Below, in pieces: positions 57,287 to 64,000 of a stretch of DNA of 64,000 nt; within the stretch, counting starts at the first letter, position 1, and each line of letters begins with the position of its first letter. Position numbers and translations under genes: made by a program. The notes beneath the pieces are model-generated. The model made no database searches and was not told the DNA's origin. It worked only from the letters and a program-made list of their open reading frames with translations. This DNA is from Chlorella sorokiniana (taxonomy: Eukaryota > Chlorophyta > Trebouxiophyceae > Chlorellales > Chlorellaceae), in the NCBI GenBank assembly GCA_025917655.1, contig CP084611.1:3782001-3846000 (forward strand), read 5' to 3'.

Positions 57287-60200
57287 TCAAGAGGATGGAT
57301 CATGCCACTTCCGGCAGAGCTTCAGGTCTGGCTGAGGTCGGGGGTGGGGGCAGCAGCATGTGGCTGACGCCCGCCGGGGCATTGCTCCCACCCGCTTCCC
57401 GCGGCTGCTGCACCGCTTGCGCCGCCCGCGCCCGCTGCTGCCCACGCTCGCCAGGCCATCAATCTCCTGCTGCAGCACCGCGTTGCGCTGCCCAAGGGCA
57501 GCGAGGTCCCGTGCCACCTGGCGCAGCAGCGGGCTGGTGCTTGTGCTGCCCACTGCCAGCAGGCGTGGGGGCGGCGGCAGCACAGGTGCACCCGCTGCCC
57601 GGGGAGCCAAGGGGACGGAGTGGGGCCGGGCATCCAGCTCTGAACCCGACTCGCTGCCAAACACATCCGACACACTGCCGCCGTCCTCGCTGTCGGCAGG
57701 CAGGGCCGCCGGCGCAGCGGCCGCGCTCAGAGAGCTGCCGTCAGCAGGGGGCGGGCGCCCGCTCCGGCGCCAGCACCTCCCGGCAGCGGCTGACGCTCGG
57801 CGTCCAGGGCCGCCATGGCATGCCGCAGGCCCGCCAGCACGTCGCCGCCGTTGCCGGCAGCCAGCGCGGAAGCAGCCGGTCTGGGCGGCCCTTGCTGGCT
57901 GCTGGCCGGCGCTCCCGCAGCCGAGGCTGCCGCGCGCGCGGCGGGCTGCGTGCGGCGGGCTGCGCGGCGGCTGCCGCAGCGGTGCCGTGTGGCAGAGGCG
58001 CCAGCCCCGCCTGGCTCAGTGAGGCCATGACCTGCGGCAGGGAGGCAGCCAGAGGGTGGCGCAGCGGGCGACGCACGCGAAGTGACGGCTGGCGTGGGAG
58101 CAAGCGTGGTTTCAGGCGCAGCCCTGCAGCACAGACGGGCAGCAGCACCCCACGCGCGCCCCGCCTCACCTCCACCACCTGGCCGTGCAGGGCGCGCGCC
58201 TCCGCCTGCTGCCGCTCCATCTGCCACTGCGCGCGCCCCGCCTCCGCCTCCGCCTCCTCCAGCTGCCGCCGCAGCGCAGCGTTCTCGGCGGCCAGGCTGC
58301 CCAGCTCAAAGCGCAGGGCAGCGGCGGCGTTGGGGGCGGCGACGGCCGCCGCCCCGCCCCCGCCGCCGCCCGCTGGCACCACCGCACTCCCGCCGCCGCC
58401 TGGTTCTACCAGCCGCGCCGACAGCTCGCGGTTGTGGCGCTGCACGCGGCGCAGAGCCGCCGTCAGCGACTGCACCTGCTCCTCCAGGAATGCTGCCCGC
58501 CCGCCGCTGCCCCCGCTGCCGCTGCGCCGCCGCGCGCCCGAACCGCGCTGCCGCTGTGGCGGGCTGGCGCTGCTGCCGCCGCTGCCGTAACCGCTGCCGC
58601 GTGCCGCTGCAGCACCCTCCTCAGCCTCCGCCGACGAGCCGCTGTCGCTGCGCTGCTCCTCCTCCTCGCCGCTGCGCCCGAGCGACTCTGCACAGCGGTG
58701 GCCGCCGCCGCCGCGCCGCCGCCGCTCTTCAGCAGGCGCACCATGCGGCGCAGGCTGTCTGCGTCCGCCTCCGCCCTGGACAGCCGCTCCTGCAGCTCCG
58801 CCTTCTCTGTGGACAGGCGATGCAAAGCTGCCGCCAGCTCAACGCGCTCCTCGCCGCCCGCCTGCAGCTCTTGGGCCTGCGGCAGCCGCAGCCCACGATA
58901 CCAACCCGACAGTGAGGCACAGGGTACCAGCGACGGTGCACACAAACACGCCTGGCGCCTCGCTCGCCCGCGCAATCAAATGGCTGCCCGGCATCTGACA
59001 AGCACACGCAGCCAGAGTCGCCCGCACCTGGCCCTGCAGCCGCGCCAGCTGCTCAGCCAGCAGCGCATTCTGCTCGCAGGCCGCAACCAGCTGCGCGGCG
59101 GCGCTGCTCGCCTCCGCCTCCGCCGCGTGCGCCCGAGCCTGCAGCTGCTGGCACCGCCGCTCCAGCTCAGCTCCAACGCCGCGTTGCTGCTCCAGTTCCC
59201 GCTGCAGCTGCTCTGCCCGCTGGGCGGGCTCCGCGCTCGCCTGCTGCAGCTGCTGGCGCAGCGCCGCCGCCTCCTCGCGCCGCTGACCCACCTCGGTCGC
59301 CAGCTGCTCCGCTCGCGCTTCCAGCTCAGCGGTGGCTGCGGCGCTGCAGGCAGCCTGCTCCTCCAGCCGCCGCTTGTCTGCAGCCAGGGCCGCCTCACGC
59401 TGCCGCGCCGCCTCCAACTGCTGCTCCGCGGCCGCGACGGCCCCCTCCAGGCGCGGCACCGCCGCGGCAGCCGCCTCCGCCTCCTCGGCTGCGGCGGCGC
59501 GGGCCTGCAGCTGCTGCGCCTGCTCCCGCAGCGCCGCCTCCCGCCCCGCAGCGTCCTGCAGGGCGCCCGCCAGCTGGCCCGCCTGCGCCTGCAGCCGCCC
59601 GCGCTCCTGCTGCAGAGCGGCCACCGCGCTGCATGCGCCGGGCAGGCGGGCATGACCCAGCGGCGGTCAAAGCGCTGCGCCAAACGCAGCTGTCGGGGAG
59701 GACCCCGTCACGCACCGCCCCTCGCCTTGTGCTGCGCCGGCAGCAGTCGAGCGCAGCTGGCATGGCACAGCAGGACCGAGGGGCAGCGCACCTTTGCAGC
59801 GTGGTGACGGCGGCGGTGCGGGCCTTGGCTGCGGTGCGGTACGCCTCCGCCTCCGACCGCGCCAGCTTCACCTCACACTCCTGCTCCAGCAGCAGCGTGC
59901 CCAGCAGGTGCTGCTGCCGCGCCGTGCCCCGCTGCAGCGCAAGCAGCTGGCGCTGCAGGGCCGCCAGCTGGCGCCGAGCGCCGCGCAGGCCCTCGCGCAG
60001 CGCATCCGCCTCCGCCCCCGCCAGCTCAGCCTCGTCGCCCAGCGCCAGCAGGTCGGCAGCGGCGGCGGAGAGCGGCCTGCCCGCCGCCGCAGCTGTGTCT
60101 GCCGCCTCCAGGGCCAGCGCTGGAGCGCCCTCCGCCAAGGGAGGTGGGGTCAGCTGCACAGCCCGACGTGCGCTGCTGCCGCCCGCTGTGGACTTCCCAT

Positions 60201-60418
60201 CCGACGAACGCAGCGCCTCCAGACGGGATGCCGCCAGCTGCAGCGTATCCCGCAGCGGGGAGGGCGAGCCGGGCGGAGAGGGGGTCATCGCCGCACGGTG
60301 AGCGGATGCCCGACGGCGTGCTCAGCAGGCTGGCGGGCGTGGATGCCTCGGGCGTGCTGCCCTTGCTGCCGCCTCGATGATCCAGCTTGGAAAGGGGGTC
60401 TGCAACTTGCAGAAACAT
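57287..60418 (-). CDS. large coiled-coil protein of unknown function
   Basis: Almost the whole product is heptad-rich Ala/Glu/Gln/Leu/Arg sequence: RRQLAALQRQLLALQRGT, LLEQECEVKLARSEAEAY, LEGAVAAAEQQLEAARQREA, LRQQLQQASAEPAQRAEQLQ, LHRLSTEKAELQERLSRAEA, LGSLAAENAALRRQLEEAEA and a final LAALGQRNAVLQQEIDGLAS. The N-terminus (SKGSTPEASTPASLLSTPSG) and the part before the last helix are Ser/Pro-rich and probably disordered. At least five exons, with slips near G/C runs around 57430, 57760, 58500 and 60280. ATG 60418 is in frame with the first clear exon, but an acceptor-like TTGCAG just after it leaves open an upstream exon. Such proteins are often cytoskeletal or centrosomal; nothing here identifies which. 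Confidence 0.65.
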
Positions 60419-61033
60419 GACACTCAAACAAGGGAATGCAGGCCGTGCATGCCGGTTGGGTTGCTGGGCAGGCCAACAGGCAGCGCCGACGGCAGCAAGC
60501 GGCCGTGGCGCCCAGCACTCTGCTCAAGTGCCCCGGTGCCGCTGCGATTACATGAAGCAGTGAGATGCAAGCGTTTGGCATCAATTGCAGCTGCTGAAAG
60601 CGACTAAGCCTGCCCCCACTTTCAACGGCAGTCTAGTCGAGCGGGCTGGTTTCTTGCCTGTTATGAGCTCGATCGATTGGAATGGCTGCGGTGAAACCAA
60701 AATGAACTCCAAACGCAGGCCGTGCAGGTATTGTTGCGCCCCGCAACTTTCGATCGAAGTGCACGAGCAACCCGGTGATGGGTTTTGCTGGTGGCAACAG
60801 GTTGGCACGTGGGCCGGCAGGAGCTAGAGAACACGGGCCCCTGCTGCGCCCACGCCGGGACATGACGGGGGCGCAGGCGCCGACGCAAGGAAGCCAGGAG
60901 CTGCGCATGTTGACTGGTCGCTGTGTGCACGTTTGGCAGTGCTTGCATTGTACAGCTAGTCACGCGGGTCACACACACTGGGGTGGGCGGGGACAAGCCA
61001 GCGAGGACGGCGGCTCCTCCCGCTCTACCGTGC
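60419..61033. other. intergenic, coiled-coil gene 5' side to lumenal phosphatase-like gene 3' side
   Basis: About 615 bases of mixed composition. It must include the promoter of the coiled-coil gene (perhaps also a leader exon near 60550-60580) and the 3' UTR of the next gene. No gene is evident; the minus frame stays open but its codon use is not GC-ending. Confidence 0.45.
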
Positions 61034-62146
61034 TCAGCTCCAGCCGCCGCGCTCGCCAGGCGCAAACCCGTAGCGGCGGTGCCCCGCAGGTCTACCCCTA
61101 GCACTGCGGCCTGCAGCACCGACAGGTTGTCCGAGTCCGGGCTGACAATGACAATGCTCTCGCCCAGGTACTGCGTTTCAAGCAGGCTGAGCAGCTGTCG
61201 GCCGCGGACCAGCACGTCGCTGCTGCTCTCGTGCACCGTGCCGTCCACGTTGGGCGGCGGGCGCCAGGTGGCGGCCAGCGCGTCGCCCGCCGCCAGCGCC
61301 GCCGCCACCTCCCCCAGCGGGAAGCGCTCCAGCTGGCCCACGCCGCGGGCGTCCAGGAAGGAAAACTCGGGCACAAGCTGCGTCGGGCAGCCGGGGCAGC
61401 GGCAGGGATTGGCGCCCCCCGCCATGATGGGACCAGTCTTCTTCCCGGCGCTCTCTCGCTGCTTCGCTCAGCTTCGCACAGCATGCCCAGCCCCACACTC
61501 TCACCCTGTTTCTGCCCACGTACAGCAGGGAGGCCAGGATCTCCGCCGTCTGGTACGCGTTCTGGGTGATGGAGGGCCAGAGCCAGCAGCTCTCGTCCAG
61601 GCCCAGCTCGCGCAGGCTGCGGTACGTGTCCTGCACCACCTGCAGGGCCGCAGGGGGAGGGTTGCCTGGCCGCAACGCAAAGTTTGCAGTCCAGACTGGG
61701 GACAGGAGGGTCGGGGCCTTCATGGGACGAACGAGTCGAGGAGGGGCACGCCGCCTCACCTGCCGCTTGCCCTCCCGGCTCAAGCCCGCCGTCTGGCTAG
61801 TCTTGGCAACTGGGTTGGTCAGCACATAGCCCTGTGCCTCAGCCACAGACTCGCCAGCCCGAACTAAGTAGTAGGTATTGTTCAGCTGCGTCAGCGGAAA
61901 CTGCAGGATGCCAGACGCTGCTGCAGGCGGGGTGCTGAGCAGCGCTGTCGCGGCCGCCCCAGCGGCTGCCACCGCTGCGAACAGCTGTTGTCGCCTGGTG
62001 CACAGCTGTGATGAATTGACAGTCAGAGTTTCATGCTGCTCCTGCTGGAGGTGCTGCCTCGACCACACGCTTGGCACGGGTGCGCTGCTCTTTCGGCTGG
62101 GGTGTGGAGCAAGTGACGGGCCTGCGATCGTCCCGTGACTGATCAT
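61034..62146 (-). CDS. thylakoid-lumen histidine-phosphatase-fold protein lacking catalytic histidines
   Basis: The fold is that of the phosphoglycerate-mutase/histidine-phosphatase family, but key residues differ. The usual R-H-G-E is RAGE in NNTYYLVRAGESVAEAQG, and the second S-H-G-like motif reads IVSPDSDNLSVLQAAVLG, so both catalytic histidines are gone. Other parts fit: TAGLSREGKRQVVQDTYR, WLWPSITQNAYQTAEILASL, LVPEFSFLDARGVGQLERFP, RGRQLLSLLETQYLGESI. The N-terminus is a bipartite plastid/thylakoid signal: about 45 Ser/His-rich residues, then TRRQQLFAAVAAAGAAATAL ending in an AAA-type cleavage site before SGILQFPL. The twin arginine marks the Tat route. Three exons. A slip at GGGG near 61085 restores HRRYGFAPGERGGWS and stop 61034-61036. 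ATG 62146 is chosen; an in-frame ATG lies at 62173. Confidence 0.82.
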
Positions 62147-62372
62147 GGTGACCTCTTTGATTTTATGCAGCATTTGGATCCGTGTCTCCGACAATAGAAA
62201 CGAATGTGGGGTACAGAAAGGAGGTACACTTGCATTTCGCACCCACACCCCTCTTTGGAAGCCTGCAGGTCGGCGATCACGGCAACCATTTTGCTGCACT
62301 ATCAGGCGCCTTCCGTAAAAGCTGTGCAGCACCCAACCTCCGCCAACGAATGCAGTTTCACGCGCTCCACCC
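62147..62372. promoter_or_regulatory. 226-base divergent promoter, lumenal protein (-) / coiled-coil gene (+)
   Basis: Two divergent ATGs are 226 bases apart; the left part is AT-rich (TTTGATTTTATGCAGC). Confidence 0.45.
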
Positions 62373-64000
62373 ATGCTAAGCCGTCTCTTCTGTTTTAATG
62401 GGGGCGGAACGGCCGATTGGGCGGCACAGGGGCACTATGCGGACATGGTAAGCCCGCAAATGTCGCCTGCCAGCCTGCGGCAGCTGGCTGTCGGCTGTTT
62501 GCGGCCCACCTGTTGTGGCCCTCACCCTCGTCTTTTGCACGTGCATCCACCCCGTTGTGCGCCTCCAGGCGCGAGCCCGCGTGCTGGAGGTGGTGGAGGA
62601 GGAGCTGGAGGAGCGGTACATGGCGCTGGGCCGCCACGCCCCTGCCCCCGACTCAGTCAGGATGCAACCTACCTGCAACGCCTGGCCAAGGCAAACCTGC
62701 CCCCTCAGAGCTGAGCCTGTGCAAGGAGCTGTTGCGCAAGCTGGTGGCGATTGACGGCGTGCGAAAATCGGCGGAAGCGGTGCGAGCCGCGGTCCCATGT
62801 GGAACCTGTGCCCGCTGCGCTTGCCTAGCTGTGCCCAACAGCCAGTCATCTGCCGCTCCACGCCTCCAACCCCTGTCTGCCGCAGGAACAGCAGCAGCTG
62901 CAGGCGCAGCTGAAGGCAGCTGAGGCGGCGCACCGACAAGCTGAGTTTGCTCGAGCGCGGGCAGAGGCCATCGCCACCGCAAGGTGCGCCATGCTGCTTT
63001 GCTCCACTCCCCCTCCACCGCGGCTCATCCCGCTGTCAGGAGCAGGATCCCAAGCGTTCCCAACGTCTGCGCCGCTGCAGGGGCGAGGCGCTCATGCATG
63101 CGCAGCAGGCAACCCGCGAGGCGGAGGTGCAGCAGGTGCAGCTGGCGGAGATGCTGAGGCAGGCGCTGCCGCAGCTGGGCATCGACATCTCCCCATTGAT
63201 GCACGCCCAGTCGCCGCTGCTGCCTGCGCCGGGTGCGTGGCTGCTGGGGCGGGGACGCATGCAGCTAGGAAGAGTTGCAGTGGCACCGAGCACCATACCG
63301 ACTGCACAAGGCTTGGGCATGGTCGCTGAAGCCTTCTTCCCGCTGCTCGACGGCCCTCAGGTGGCGCGTGCGACGACGCCGTGACGCCTGCGCCCCACCA
63401 GAGCTGCGTGTTCTCGCAGCAGCAGCTCGCGGCTGTGGCAGCCAGCATCAGCAAGCTGCCGCGCCAGTCGCAGGCGGGACCCCTGACACTGGACCCCCCC
63501 CGCCAGTGGAGGGGCATCAGCACGGGTTCGACACCGCCGCCACGCAGGCAGACCAGCAGCGGGAGCGGCGCGCGCGCCCGGCGAGCGTCGCGGCGTGGCA
63601 GCCCTGCCCAGGAGCAGGGCGGTGGCCCGCTGCTGCCTGCTGGCGACCCTGTGGGGGAGGGCGCCCAGCTGTCTGGCTTCACCGTGTACACCAACAGCCT
63701 GCAGCAGGAGGGGGCCGGCAGGGGCGGGTGGACGACGGTGAGGTGGCACAGGCCCCGGCGCAGCCGCGTGCCGCGGCGCCCTCGCCCGGCCGGCAGCTGC
63801 AGTCCCAGGGCAGCGGCGTGGCCTGGCGGTCCATCAGCTCGGCGGCACTTTCCAGCCGGTCGGCCGGGTCGGCTGGGGAGGAGGGGGCTGGCCCGGAGCG
63901 GCAGCACCACGTGCAGCGGGAGAAGGGGCGGGCGGGCCACCATGGGCTGCCACAGGGCGCCCATGGGGCTCACCGCGCCGCTCGCCACCCGCCACCGCAA
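62373..64000 (+). CDS. coiled-coil protein, 5' part (3' end outside window)
   Basis: Exon 1 (62373-62448) gives MLSRLFCFNGGGTADWAAQG and ends at donor GTAAGC. Later exons give VLEVVEEELEERYMALGRHA, DATYLQRLAKANLPPQ, LCKELLRKLVAIDGVRKSAE, EQQQLQAQLKAAEAAHRQAE, FARARAEAIATARGEALMHA, VQQVQLAEMLRQALPQLGID and then CVFSQQQLAAVAASISKLPR with a long Ser/Gly/Pro-rich stretch to the window edge. Helical, charged and Gln-rich, probably a coiled coil followed by a disordered region. Frame changes near 62660 and 62710 suggest slips or a missed small intron. Family not recognised. Confidence 0.6.

Noticed and set aside
56954-57367. Plus-strand open frame of 137 codons
   Set aside because: No family resemblance, overlaps the 3' end of the opposite coiled-coil gene, and is mostly low-complexity.
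1-64000. CRISPR arrays, rRNA genes, complete insertion sequences, LTR or virus-like elements
   Set aside because: No regularly spaced repeats, rRNA core sequences, transposase pairs, long terminal repeats or capsid-like frames were seen.

Overview
The window is nuclear DNA of a very GC-rich unicellular green alga, most likely a Chlorella-like trebouxiophyte. Genes are dense and split by many short GT-AG introns. Protein families are plant/algal (organellar methionyl-tRNA synthetase, TTM1/2-type kinase-CYTH protein, thylakoid-lumen Tat signal). Several genes end near TGTAA, the chlorophyte polyadenylation signal. The assignment rests on these features, not on a database match.

Layout. 1-12493 (+): 3' part of a VPS13 lipid-transfer gene. 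12950-16911 (-): Aurora-like protein kinase with a long disordered tail. 17600-20350 (+): organellar methionyl-tRNA synthetase. 20898-24477 (-): TTM1/2-like protein. 25069-29136 (+): CRAL-TRIO protein. 29328-31960 (-): saccharopine-dehydrogenase-like oxidoreductase. 32207-35100 (-): spliced tyrosine recombinase with a presequence-like leader. 35357-36936 (+): MYND-finger protein. 37592-39086 (+): V-ATPase subunit C, followed by a duplicated copy of its own 3' end. 40406-47355 (-): type IA DNA topoisomerase carrying an AT-hook and HMG boxes. 47844-49548 (-): phosphopantetheine adenylyltransferase, divergent from HAT1 at 49839-52150 (+). 52389-54650 (-): KIN17. 55395-56294 (-): unknown four-helix membrane protein. 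57287-60418 (-): coiled-coil protein. 61034-62146 (-): lumenal histidine-phosphatase-fold protein lacking its catalytic histidines. 62373 to the window end (+): partial coiled-coil gene.

Themes. Two genes point to organelle DNA management: the topoisomerase fused to DNA-bending modules, and the tyrosine recombinase with a complete catalytic set. Others serve membrane and vacuole biology (VPS13, CRAL-TRIO, V-ATPase C, TTM) or chromatin and acetyl-CoA/CoA supply (HAT1, PPAT, KIN17).

Quality note. Almost every conserved gene changes frame by one base inside an exon, mostly at a run of G or C. Because this hits many essential genes, I read it as consensus error, not gene decay. Exon limits are hand-read from splice sites and family conservation; N-termini and low-complexity tails are least certain.
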